From NCBI GenBank assembly GCA_012735355.1, contig JAAYHP010000196.1, forward strand, positions 1 through 7,341: 7,341 bases of DNA, read 5' to 3'. Made by a program: the position numbers and the translations under genes. This document shows positions 1 to 6,488 of the stretch, piece after piece. The notes under the pieces are model-generated. The model made no database searches, was not told where the DNA came from, and worked only from the letters and a program-made list of their open reading frames with translations. This DNA is from Lysinibacillus sp. (lineage in GTDB: Bacteria > Bacillota > Bacilli > Bacillales_A > Planococcaceae). Positions within the stretch are counted from its first letter, which is position 1; every line of letters starts with the position of its first letter.

Positions 1-53
1 ACCTGGGCATGACGGAATCAAAATCCGCTGCCTTACCGCTTGGCTATACCCCA
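1..53 (-). tRNA. tRNA-Gln (anticodon TTG), partial, 3' part cut by the window edge
   Basis: On the minus strand the gene begins TGGGGTATAGCC, the usual 5' end of Bacillales tRNA-Gln. A D-arm with AAGCGGTAAGG follows, then an anticodon stem GCGGA/TCCGT (one G-U pair) closing the loop TTTTGAT. The anticodon TTG lies at positions 19-21 of the window and reads CAA/CAG glutamine codons. The sequence runs off the left edge in the first half of the T-arm, so the T-loop, the 3' acceptor strand and any encoded CCA are not visible. It is the last visible gene of the tRNA run and starts only 5 nt after the CCA end of tRNA-Tyr, so it is surely part of the same transcript. Confidence 0.93.
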
Positions 54-58
54 TTAAA

Positions 59-142
59 TGGTGGAAGGGGGCGGATTCGAACCGCCGAACCCGAAGGAAC
101 GGATTTACAGTCCGTCGCGTTTAGCCACTTCGCTACCCCTCC
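59..142 (-). tRNA. tRNA-Tyr (anticodon GTA), CCA encoded
   Basis: A complete long-variable-arm (class II) tRNA of 84 nt including CCA. The acceptor stem GGAGGGG pairs with CCCTTCC, followed by discriminator A and an encoded CCA (positions 59-61). The anticodon loop CTGTAAA carries GTA at 106-108. The extra arm (TTCCTTCGGGTTC region) is typical of bacterial tRNA-Tyr and rules out a class I tRNA. The T-arm contains GGTTCGAATCC. It lies 8 nt downstream of tRNA-Val and 5 nt upstream of tRNA-Gln. The antisense reading frames through it are artefacts of the tRNA sequence. Confidence 0.97.
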
Positions 143-150
143 GAAAATCA

Positions 151-226
151 TGGTGGAGGATGACGGGCTCGAACCGCCGCCCCCCTGCTTGTAAGGCAGG
201 TGCTCTCCCAGCTGAGCTAATCCTCC
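151..226 (-). tRNA. tRNA-Val (anticodon TAC), CCA encoded
   Basis: A complete 76-nt tRNA. The acceptor stem begins GGAGGAT and ends with ATCCTCC, then discriminator A and encoded CCA (151-153). The anticodon stem CCTGC/GCAGG closes the loop CTTACAA. The anticodon TAC lies at 191-193 and is the wobble-reading valine species. The D-arm TTAGCTCAGCTGGGAGAGC and the T-arm GGTTCGAGCCC are standard. It sits 33 nt downstream of tRNA-Glu, across an AT-rich palindrome, and 8 nt upstream of tRNA-Tyr. Confidence 0.97.
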
Positions 227-241
227 AATGGGTGGTGCTGG

Positions 242-260
242 ATATTTTATAATAAAATAT
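242..260 (-). repeat. AT-only palindrome in the tRNA-Glu/tRNA-Val spacer
   Basis: Positions 242-250 and 252-260 are perfect reverse complements of 9 bases, separated by a single base at 251. In RNA this would give a short A-U hairpin starting at the discriminator base of tRNA-Glu. It is followed by no run of U, so it does not look like a terminator. It could influence 3' processing of the CCA-less tRNA-Glu; that role is inferred from position only. Confidence 0.5.
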
Positions 261-331
261 GACCCGTACGGGATTCGAACCCGTGTTACCGCCGTGAAAG
301 GGCGGTGTCTTAACCACTTGACCAACGGGCC
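260..331 (-). tRNA. tRNA-Glu (anticodon TTC), CCA not encoded
   Basis: A complete 72-nt tRNA. The acceptor strand GGCCCGT pairs with ACGGGTC (one G-U pair). The anticodon stem CCGCC/GGCGG closes the loop CTTTCAC, with anticodon TTC at 296-298. The T-arm reads CGGGTTCGAATCCCG. After discriminator A (260) the next bases are TAT rather than CCA, so this tRNA needs nucleotidyltransferase addition of its 3' end, unlike the Val and Tyr genes beside it. It is the first gene of the tRNA operon, about 25 nt downstream of the start predicted from the promoter at 363-391. Confidence 0.97.
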
Positions 332-338
332 ATGATTG

Positions 339-358
339 CTTGTCCTCAACAGGACAAG
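339..358 (-). promoter_or_regulatory. Perfect hairpin at the start of the tRNA operon leader
   Basis: Arms CTTGTCCT (339-346) and AGGACAAG (351-358) are exact reverse complements around a 4-nt loop. The right arm coincides with the transcription start expected about 7 nt after the -10 box, so the transcript would begin with, or within, the first arm of an 8-bp hairpin and then run into tRNA-Glu 7 nt later. No U-run follows, so it is not a terminator. It may be a 5'-stabilising or processing structure, or a DNA operator. The function is unknown. Confidence 0.55.
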
Positions 359-362
359 ATTT

Positions 363-391
363 ATATTATCATGTTTTTTAGAGTAGTGCAA
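363..391 (-). promoter_or_regulatory. Vegetative (sigma-A type) promoter of the tRNA operon
   Basis: On the minus strand a -35 box TTGCAC (386-391) is followed after exactly 17 nt by a -10 box TAATAT (363-368). Both are one base from the consensus TTGACA/TATAAT in the key positions, with ideal spacing. Transcription would start near 356 and run left through tRNA-Glu, Val, Tyr and Gln. The promoter lies about 20 bp past the U-run of the liv operon terminator, so the tRNA genes appear to be independently transcribed. Confidence 0.8.
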
Positions 392-410
392 GTATATTTT
401 AAAACTTTTT

Positions 411-458
411 TCAAAAAAATTAAAACTACCTTAAAAGCATTTAATACCTTCAAGGTAG
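411..458 (-). terminator. Rho-independent terminator of the transporter-ligase operon
   Basis: Reading leftward past the livF stop, positions 458 to 426 form a 14-bp stem (outer arms CTACCTT/AAGGTAG, inner part with several G-U pairs) around a 5-nt TTAAA loop. It is followed directly by TTTTAATTTTTTTGA (425-411). The stem starts 19 nt after the livF stop codon. The plus-strand reading has no U-run after the stem, so the terminator works in one direction and ends the minus-strand operon. Confidence 0.85.
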
Positions 459-477
459 CCCATCCTCAAATTCATAT

Positions 478-1257
478 TTACCACACTATTCTTTGTCGTC
501 GTTTATATGATTTTCCTTCTTTTAAATCTGTCCCTGTCCCTAAATAATGTTCACTAATATTTTTATCTTCCAATAATGCAGAAGCTCTATCTTTCATAAC
601 TACTCGACCATTTTCTATGATATAACCGTAATGAGCGATGGACAGAGCAATGTTAGCATTTTGCTCAACGACTAATATTGTCGTTCCTTCTTCTTCATTA
701 ATCTTCTTAATGTTTTCAAATATTTCTTTTACTAATAATGGTGCAATTCCTAGAGAAGGCTCATCGAGTAGCAACAATTTCGGCTTCGCCATAATTCCTC
801 TTCCTATAGCTAACATTTGCTGTTCTCCACCAGATAGGAAACCAGCTTTTCTATGTTCAAGCATTTTTAATTTTGGAAAATACTCATATATTCTATCCAT
901 ATCTTTTTTAATATTTGAACGATCTTTTCTTGTGTAAGCTCCAGCATATAAATTTTCTTCCACCGTTAAATCTTTAAAAATTCTACGACCTTCCATGCTT
1001 AAAAAGATGCCTTTGCGCACTAACTTGTCAGGAGTGACGTTATTAATCACTTCCCCTTGAAATTCAATTGTTCCATCGGTAATTTGCCCATCATCCGCAG
1101 CTAAAAGCCCTGATATTGCCTTTAACGTTGTTGATTTACCTGCACCGTTACTCCCTAATAATGCAACAATTTGTCCTTCCTTTACTTCCAATGAAATACC
1201 GCGTAATGCTAAAATGATTTTCTGATATACCGCCTCTAAATTACTTACTCGGAGCAT
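478..1257 (-). CDS. livF: LivF-type ATP-binding subunit of a HAAT/LIV-family ABC importer
   Basis: This 259-residue cytoplasmic ATPase would pair with the LivG-type protein to power the LivH/LivM channel. It shows Walker A GSNGAGKS (35-42), the family's EGRRIF segment in the Q-loop region (89-94), signature LSGGEQQ (141-147), Walker B LLLLDEP (161-167) and VVEQN (196-200), where Gln replaces the usual switch His as in known LivF proteins. The length is somewhat above the roughly 235 residues of classic LivF because of a charged tail (about 241-259, GTDLKEGKSYKRRQRIVW). The ATG start is preceded by GAGGGG with a 7-nt gap. It is the last gene of the operon and is separated from the binding-protein gene by a terminator-like hairpin, so it should be transcribed by read-through. 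The livF name is by family; the substrate is probably not a branched-chain amino acid. Confidence 0.93.
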   Translation of the reverse strand: MLRVSNLEAVYQKIILALRGISLEVKEGQIVALLGSNGAGKSTTLKAISGLLAADDGQITDGTIEFQGEVINNVTPDKLVRKGIFLSMEGRRIFKDLTVEENLYAGAYTRKDRSNIKKDMDRIYEYFPKLKMLEHRKAGFLSGGEQQMLAIGRGIMAKPKLLLLDEPSLGIAPLLVKEIFENIKKINEEEGTTILVVEQNANIALSIAHYGYIIENGRVVMKDRASALLEDKNISEHYLGTGTDLKEGKSYKRRQRIVW

Positions 1258-1286
1258 CTTTGAACCCCTCTTCCTTTTTTCATTTC

Positions 1287-1314
1287 AAAAAAGGGGACAA
1301 GTTTTTTGTCCCCT
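1287..1314 (-). terminator. Intra-operon terminator or attenuator between the binding-protein gene and livF
   Basis: On the minus strand AGGGGACAA (1306-1314 side) pairs perfectly with TTGTCCCCT (1292-1300 side), giving a 9-bp GC-rich stem with a 5-nt AAAAC loop. A run of six T (1292-1287) follows immediately. It lies 10 nt after the binding-protein stop codon. Only about 30 bp separate it from the livF ATG, too little for an independent promoter, so livF must be reached by read-through (or from a promoter inside the upstream gene). The hairpin would also protect the 3' end of the upstream message and raise binding-protein levels. Confidence 0.85.
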
Positions 1315-1324
1315 CAATTGATCA

Positions 1325-2584
1325 TTAGTCTCTATGGCTGAAGTAGTCTGTAATTGGTTCCCATCTTCCGTCTTTTACAATTCCTAGACGCGTTTTTTCT
1401 GTACCTGCGTGGTTGTCAGAAGCAAACGTAATGTTTGCAGCCAAGCCACCTAAATCTAAGTTTTGAATAGATTCAAGTCCTTCGCGAATTTGAACTCCCG
1501 TTAAGTCGCCATCAGGATATTTTTCAGCTGCGTTTTTAATCGCTTCTACCATGATTTTCGCAGCAGTCCAACCTTGAACAAATTTTTGGTCGATATCATC
1601 AATCGTCTTACCTTTAGCATCTAAATATTCTTTAATTTCTGCCATACCAGGCATATCTTCATACGGGAATGCGTGGGAAAGGATACCAATATAACCTTCT
1701 GCTACATCAGCTCCAACAATATCGATAACCCCTTCACCACTTGCCCAGTTCAATCCGATGAATTGTGTATCGATGCCTAAAGTTTTTGCATCTCGTAAAA
1801 TCGTTGCTGTTGCTGCCCAAGTTTGGTTAATAATTGCATAGTCAGGATTTTTCTTTTCCATATTTAATAATTGAGATTGAGCTTCAGTTGCTTGTACATC
1901 AATTACTTGCTCGTCAACAACTTCCACACCAATTTCTTTTGCAAATGCTTTAATATCTTCAACTGGTGAACGACCAAAAGCTGTATCGTTATAAAGTAAA
2001 GCTAACGTTGGTGTTCCATCGCCTTCATGATTTTCTTTAATCCACTTTAAAATGGCTCGTCCTTGATCAGAATAGGATGCAGCTACTAAGAAGTTATATG
2101 GACTTTCATCCATATTTTTCAGGTTTTCAGAATAAGATGCTGAAATAAATGGAAGTTGGTCAGCTGCAACTTGCTGGCGTAACGCCTCAGTATCACCTGT
2201 ACCCCATCCTAAAATGGCAACGGCTTTTTCTTTATCTCGCAATTCTTGATAAATTTTTTGCGCTTCAGGAATTTGGTATGCGTAGTCTTTACCAACTAAT
2301 TTTAAGTTAAGCCCTTCTACGCCACCTTTCATTTCTAAATACTCAAAATAAGCTTTTTCCCCTTCTGCATACGGTGTACCAACATCTCCAGTACCACCAG
2401 TAATATCAAATAAGCCACCAACAACGACTGTACGCTTCCCTGCATTATCGCTAGAAGCATTCGTTGAAGTGCTATCACTTGTGGAAGAACTTGAAGAAGA
2501 CGAATTTCCCCCTCCTCCACACGCTACAAGTAGAAGCAACATAATTACCCCTAGCAATGCTCCTAAATATTTTTTGTGTTTCAA
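1325..2584 (-). CDS. Lipoprotein substrate-binding protein of the LIV-type ABC importer
   Basis: This 419-residue extracellular, lipid-anchored receptor captures the substrate and delivers it to the LivH/LivM channel. The N-terminus is a lipoprotein signal: basic MKHKK, a hydrophobic core, and lipobox LVAC with the lipidated Cys at 22. A flexible Gly/Ser/Thr linker follows (about 23-50, including seven serines in a row at 28-34 written with several different codons, so not a DNA slippage repeat). From about 52 on it matches the type I periplasmic-binding (Peripla_BP_6/LivJ-like) fold, with GGLFDITGGTGDVG (56-69) and the LGWGTGDTEALRQQ segment (125-138). The start is TTG, with AGGGGG 7 nt upstream; a TTG start fits the basic n-region of the signal peptide. 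It is 49 bp after livM and is followed by a terminator. Its position beside an acyl-CoA ligase suggests a carboxylic acid ligand, which the sequence alone cannot prove. Confidence 0.92.
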   Translation of the reverse strand: MKHKKYLGALLGVIMLLLLVACGGGGNSSSSSSSTSDSTSTNASSDNAGKRTVVVGGLFDITGGTGDVGTPYAEGEKAYFEYLEMKGGVEGLNLKLVGKDYAYQIPEAQKIYQELRDKEKAVAILGWGTGDTEALRQQVAADQLPFISASYSENLKNMDESPYNFLVAASYSDQGRAILKWIKENHEGDGTPTLALLYNDTAFGRSPVEDIKAFAKEIGVEVVDEQVIDVQATEAQSQLLNMEKKNPDYAIINQTWAATATILRDAKTLGIDTQFIGLNWASGEGVIDIVGADVAEGYIGILSHAFPYEDMPGMAEIKEYLDAKGKTIDDIDQKFVQGWTAAKIMVEAIKNAAEKYPDGDLTGVQIREGLESIQNLDLGGLAANITFASDNHAGTEKTRLGIVKDGRWEPITDYFSHRD

Positions 2585-2633
2585 ATGAAATCCCCCTTTT
2601 ATTTTTTAAATATTTTTATTTTCTCCAAATGGC

Positions 2634-3695
2634 TTAGTAAGAAAATGGCCAAAGTTTAAAGTAATTTTTAATATTTTGCCATATATGTGCTAAGCCACCT
2701 GGTTCGAAAATTAAAAATAGAATAATCGCTAGACCGAAAACAAATTCTTTAAAGGCTGAGAACAATTGGTAAAAATCTGGCATATATACAGTTAAAAAAT
2801 CTACAATGGAATTTAATCCTACAGGTAGTAACGTAATAAATGCTGCACCTAAAATTGACCCGAAGATGCTTCCTAAGCCGCCAATTAAAATCATGGCAAG
2901 ATATTGAATGGAAACGTGAATATTGTATAGCTCAGGACTAACAATCATCGTGTAATGAGCAAGCAGTGCGCCAGCAATCCCTACAAAGAAAGAACTAATA
3001 ATAAATGCCAGCACTTTGTAGTAGAACAAGTTAATCCCCATAATTTGAGCCGCAATATCCCGGTCACGCACTGCCAAAAAGGCTCGTCCTACTCTTGTTC
3101 GCAATAAGTTTGTCGCATAAAGTACTGTTAAAAGTAAAATAATGAGTGTCAAATAGTAGTAGGAGGTGTTGGATACAAAGGAATAGTTACCTAATGATGG
3201 TCGGCTTAATACCATTCCTGCCGTTCCTCCAGTGACACTATCCCAACGGCTAATAACGAAAGTAATAATCACTTGCGCTGCTAAAGTTGCAATCGCTAAA
3301 TACAATCCTTTTAGTCGGAGGGACGGGATGCCGAATAACCCTCCAACTAAAGCTGTAACAATTCCAGCTAGAGGTAAAGAAATCCAAAAACTTAAACCAT
3401 ATGTTGTCGTTAAAATGGCTGTTGTGTAACCTCCAACCCCTAAAAAAGCACCTACTCCGATAGATATTTGTCCTGTAAATCCGGTTAAAATATTTAACCC
3501 GATTGCACCAATTGCTGAAATTGCACAAAGAGTAAGTAGTCCTACCCAATAATTAGAAACATAAAATGGGACAGTAAAAAGCAATAGGAGTAAAATAAGC
3601 CATTTAACTTTATCACCAGTTGTGCCAAACAACTTCATATCATTTTTATAGGTTGTCTTATAATTTCCACATTCTCTCACGAATAAATTTCTCAC
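2634..3695 (-). CDS. livM: LivM-type permease of the LIV-type ABC importer
   Basis: This 353-residue integral membrane protein forms half of the translocation channel with the LivH-type permease. Hydrophobic segments start near residue 31 (VKWLILLLLLF) and recur through the C-terminus (FVFGLAIILFLIF, 318-330). The family segment ILTGFTGQISIGVGAFLGVGGY (69-90) and an EAA-like loop GRAFLAVRDRDIAAQIMGIN (203-222), which docks on the ATPases, are clear. The C-terminal EPGGL (331-335) is typical of LivM. The chosen start is GTG, 3 bp after the livH stop, with GAGAGGGTG just upstream as ribosome site. Met20 has no visible ribosome site, so a shorter form is less likely, although the first ~28 residues are a polar extension of uncertain value. 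Close coupling to livH suggests translational coupling. Confidence 0.92.
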   Translation of the reverse strand: MRNLFVRECGNYKTTYKNDMKLFGTTGDKVKWLILLLLLFTVPFYVSNYWVGLLTLCAISAIGAIGLNILTGFTGQISIGVGAFLGVGGYTTAILTTTYGLSFWISLPLAGIVTALVGGLFGIPSLRLKGLYLAIATLAAQVIITFVISRWDSVTGGTAGMVLSRPSLGNYSFVSNTSYYYLTLIILLLTVLYATNLLRTRVGRAFLAVRDRDIAAQIMGINLFYYKVLAFIISSFFVGIAGALLAHYTMIVSPELYNIHVSIQYLAMILIGGLGSIFGSILGAAFITLLPVGLNSIVDFLTVYMPDFYQLFSAFKEFVFGLAIILFLIFEPGGLAHIWQNIKNYFKLWPFSY

Positions 3696-3698
3696 TGT

Positions 3699-4580
3699 CT
3701 ACACCCTCTCAATTCCACGGCTACCAAATAAGCCATGAGGTTTTAGCATTAAGATCAGTAGAACCACAATAAACGGCACTACCTCTTTTAGACCACCTCC
3801 AACGAGAGGATCTAAATAGCCACCTGCTAAGTTCTGTAAAATTCCGATAATAAACCCTCCAACGATAGCCCCTAATACACTATCGAGACCACCAAGAATT
3901 ACGACGGGTAATACCGTTAATCCTATTGCAGACATCGTAGGGCTCACACCGTTGATATTCCCAAGTAATACTCCCCCAATAGCAGCAACCATCGCTGCGA
4001 TCATCCACGTTGTCGCTAATACGAACTTTACGCTCATTCCCATGGATAATGCTGCTGTCCGATCATCTGCAACGGCACGCATAGCAAGTCCGATTTTGGA
4101 GTACTTGAAAAAAATCGAAAAGATAATTAATAAAATCAACACGATGATGAATGACCATAAATAAACTGGTGTAACGATAATTCCCCCTAAATTCAATGGT
4201 GTCTGTGGAAATACTGGTGGAAATGTTCTCGTTGTATGTCCCCAAATCATATGAACCGCACCAGCTAATAAACTTGATAAACCAAGCGTTGCCATAATAA
4301 CGGAAATAGCTGGTGCATTTAGTAGTGGCCGAATGACTAGTCGCTCGATGACTAATCCTAAAATTGCACTTACAATTAATGTCACAAGGAATGCGACAAG
4401 AAATGGCACTTTCAATGCAGTCATAATAACTAGACAAATATATGGACCAAAGATTACAAATTCACCATTTGCAAGATTTAGCGCTCCGCTAGCACGGTAA
4501 ATGAGCACAAAACCTAAGGCCACAAGACCATAGATACTGCCAACAACGATTCCGTTAATGAGCATTTGTAAGAAGAACAT
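3699..4580 (-). CDS. livH: LivH-type permease of the LIV-type ABC importer
   Basis: This 293-residue membrane protein has the normal size for LivH. It opens with the family signature: LINGIVVGSIYGLVALGFVLIYRASGALNLANGEF spans residues 7-41 and includes the conserved NLANGEF. Several hydrophobic helices follow, then the EAA-like ATPase contact loop GLAMRAVADDRTAALSMGM (164-182), the glycine-rich VVILGGLDSVLGAIVGG (226-242) and a C-terminal LMLKPHGLFG (277-286). The ATG start has a strong GGAGGTGG site (4587-4594) placed inside the last codons of the ligase gene, and the two genes overlap by 26 bp in different frames. This binds the permease to ligase expression, a strong sign that the two work together. 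Confidence 0.94.
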   Translation of the reverse strand: MFFLQMLINGIVVGSIYGLVALGFVLIYRASGALNLANGEFVIFGPYICLVIMTALKVPFLVAFLVTLIVSAILGLVIERLVIRPLLNAPAISVIMATLGLSSLLAGAVHMIWGHTTRTFPPVFPQTPLNLGGIIVTPVYLWSFIIVLILLIIFSIFFKYSKIGLAMRAVADDRTAALSMGMSVKFVLATTWMIAAMVAAIGGVLLGNINGVSPTMSAIGLTVLPVVILGGLDSVLGAIVGGFIIGILQNLAGGYLDPLVGGGLKEVVPFIVVLLILMLKPHGLFGSRGIERV

Positions 4581-6477
4581 TCTTAGCCACCTCCGGATTT
4601 TGAGCTAATTGAATGACGCGTAAATGTATTTCTTCATCTTGCTCAACCTCTGATATACAAATCGGAATCTCCTCAGAATCTGAGTACATTCCTTCAATTA
4701 ACTTTTTATATTTTTCTTCTACAAAGTTTCTTCTTATTTTTAGTGTTCTTGTTAGCTCTCCTTCATCTGCTGCAAATTGTTTGTGTAAAATAGCAAACTT
4801 TCTCACCCGTTCCTTCGGTGGTAATTCTTCCATTAACTTTTTCACTTCTTGCTCAATCAGTTCAATTACCCTTGAATTTATTGATAAATCAGAATATTCA
4901 GTATATAGAATACGATTTTTATCCGCCCATCGACCAACCGTTGTCATATTAATGTTAATCAAAGCCGTTAAGAAAGGACGGTTTTTTCCAAAAACAACAG
5001 CTTCCTGAATATAAGGGCTAGACTTTAATACATTTTCAATGATTCTAGGGTAAATCGTTTCACCTTGAGTCGTTTCTATAACGTCTTCTTGCCGGTCTAA
5101 TATAAATAAGTGACCATCTTTATCGATGTAACCTTTGTCCCCAAGAGAAATCCAGCCATCAATCACCGTTTTACGATGCTCTTTATTTAAATACTTAGAG
5201 AAAATCGCATTATTTTTTAAATAAACAGTCCCATCTTCTCCAATTTTCACTTCTGTGTTTGGAATAGCAATACCAGAACTTCCAGCTTTTATGTCCGCAT
5301 CTCGTTGCACAACTGCGATTCCCGTTACTTCCGTTCCACCATATGTCTGTTTTAAATTAACACCGATGCTATGATAAAAATAAAATGCTTCCTGCTGCAA
5401 TGCTGCCCCCGCTACATAGGCTCTTTTTGTTCTTGCTAAGCCTAAATGATCACGAATTGCACTAAAAACGATTGCATCACCGAGGAAGTACATAAATTTA
5501 TCGAAAATGGAAATTTGTTTTTTTTCCAGTTTGGCAATAGCTCTTCTATCACCATATTTTTTAAACAGTTGATAAATCTTTCTTTTAAACCAACTTGCAC
5601 CCTCAATTCGAATTTGGAAATTTGACATCATCGACTGGTAAACTCTAGGGGATGCAAGAATCGTTTGCGGTCCAATTTCTCTTAAATCACCAATCACAGT
5701 GTTCGGCCTTTCTGGGAAATTCACTGTGAAACCGATAATTAACGGAATGACAATGCTAATCACTTGTTCATGTATCCAAGCCAGTGGTAGAAAGGATAAA
5801 TAATCATCTGTTTTTCTCATTTCTTCAAGTTGTGATAAATTTTTCCCAGCTTCTATTAAATTATAGTGAGTAAGTAGAGCTCCTTTAGGATCACCACTTG
5901 TTGCAGCACTATATGCAATGATGGCATCGTGATGTTCATCCAATAAGCTTAACTGTTCTTCAAAGAAAGTGGGCTGTTCTTTTAAAAGTTCCTCTCCAGC
6001 TTTCATTAATTCTTCCATATATATTAGTTTCGGATGTTGATAGTGACGCAATCCCCTATTATTGTAGTAAATGATAGACTCAACAAAAGGAATTTGATTC
6101 TCAATTTCTAGTAATTTATCAACTTGTTCTTGATCTTCAACAACTACTATTCTTGCTTTTGTATCGTTTAAATAATAGACAACTTGCTCAGGTAGAGATT
6201 CTTGGTAGATACCAACAGCAATTCCACCAATTGTTTGGGCTGCAATTTGAGCATATAACCATTGTGGTCTGTTCTCACCGATAATTGCTAACGTTTCACC
6301 TTGTTGAAAGTTATATTTATTTTTAAGGGTGATAGAAAGCTTCTTTACATTATTTAAATACTCACCCCAAGTTATTTCCTGCCATATTCCCAATTGTTTT
6401 TGTCTTAAGGCAACTCCTTTTTCATCATTTCTTGCCCGTTCAAACAAAAGAGAAGGTAATGTCACAGCTGCTCCCAT
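4555..6477 (-). CDS. AMP-forming long-chain-type acyl-CoA ligase (FAA1/COG1022-like)
   Basis: This 640-residue cytosolic enzyme of the ANL superfamily is expected to activate a carboxylic acid with ATP to an acyl-AMP and then to acyl-CoA. Visible motifs in order: P-loop YSAATSGDPKG (189-199), FLPLAWIHEQ (229-238), QTYGGTE (377-383, Thr382/Glu383), LGD (445-447, Asp447), DR (461-462, hinge region), the COG1022 element PRIIENVLKSSPYIQEAVVFG (477-497), and GELTRTLKIRR with the A10-type catalytic Lys580. A charged ~40-residue tail follows. It has no signal peptide or clear membrane helix. The ATG start has a perfect TAAGGAGG site 6 nt upstream that shares the livG stop codon. The P-loop is unusual: Ala191-Ala192 stands where Ser-Gly is normal. 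Ligases of this subfamily are known beside LIV-type transporters in other bacteria. Chain length and substrate cannot be assigned; fatty, aryl and dicarboxylic acids are all possible. Confidence 0.9.
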   Translation of the reverse strand: MGAAVTLPSLLFERARNDEKGVALRQKQLGIWQEITWGEYLNNVKKLSITLKNKYNFQQGETLAIIGENRPQWLYAQIAAQTIGGIAVGIYQESLPEQVVYYLNDTKARIVVVEDQEQVDKLLEIENQIPFVESIIYYNNRGLRHYQHPKLIYMEELMKAGEELLKEQPTFFEEQLSLLDEHHDAIIAYSAATSGDPKGALLTHYNLIEAGKNLSQLEEMRKTDDYLSFLPLAWIHEQVISIVIPLIIGFTVNFPERPNTVIGDLREIGPQTILASPRVYQSMMSNFQIRIEGASWFKRKIYQLFKKYGDRRAIAKLEKKQISIFDKFMYFLGDAIVFSAIRDHLGLARTKRAYVAGAALQQEAFYFYHSIGVNLKQTYGGTEVTGIAVVQRDADIKAGSSGIAIPNTEVKIGEDGTVYLKNNAIFSKYLNKEHRKTVIDGWISLGDKGYIDKDGHLFILDRQEDVIETTQGETIYPRIIENVLKSSPYIQEAVVFGKNRPFLTALININMTTVGRWADKNRILYTEYSDLSINSRVIELIEQEVKKLMEELPPKERVRKFAILHKQFAADEGELTRTLKIRRNFVEEKYKKLIEGMYSDSEEIPICISEVEQDEEIHLRVIQLAQNPEVAKNVLLTNAH

Positions 6478-6488
6478 TTTTTGCCTCC

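Noticed and set aside
1..331. The tRNA genes as an integration site for a mobile element
   Set aside because: No integrase, duplicated tRNA 3' end or direct repeat is visible; the neighbouring operon looks like ordinary chromosomal DNA.
9..391. Several open frames of 61-115 codons on both strands across the left 390 bases
   Set aside because: They run through four tRNA genes and their spacers; such frames are a by-product of GC-rich tRNA sequence and have no ribosome sites or recognisable protein family.
2461..2520. Serine run in the binding protein as a phase-variable DNA repeat
   Set aside because: The seven serines use TCG, TCT, TCA, AGT and TCC codons, so there is no uniform repeat unit that could slip; it is a protein linker.
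2585..2633. Possible terminator or promoter between livM and the binding-protein gene
   Set aside because: The 49 bp are AT-rich with only a short AAATATTT palindrome and no GC stem plus U-run; the stretch holds the ribosome site for the TTG start and nothing more that I can support.
3952..5008. Frames of 70-131 codons in other frames inside livH and the ligase gene
   Set aside because: They lie wholly inside well-supported genes, have low-complexity Ser/Ile/Lys composition typical of shadow frames, and lack ribosome sites.
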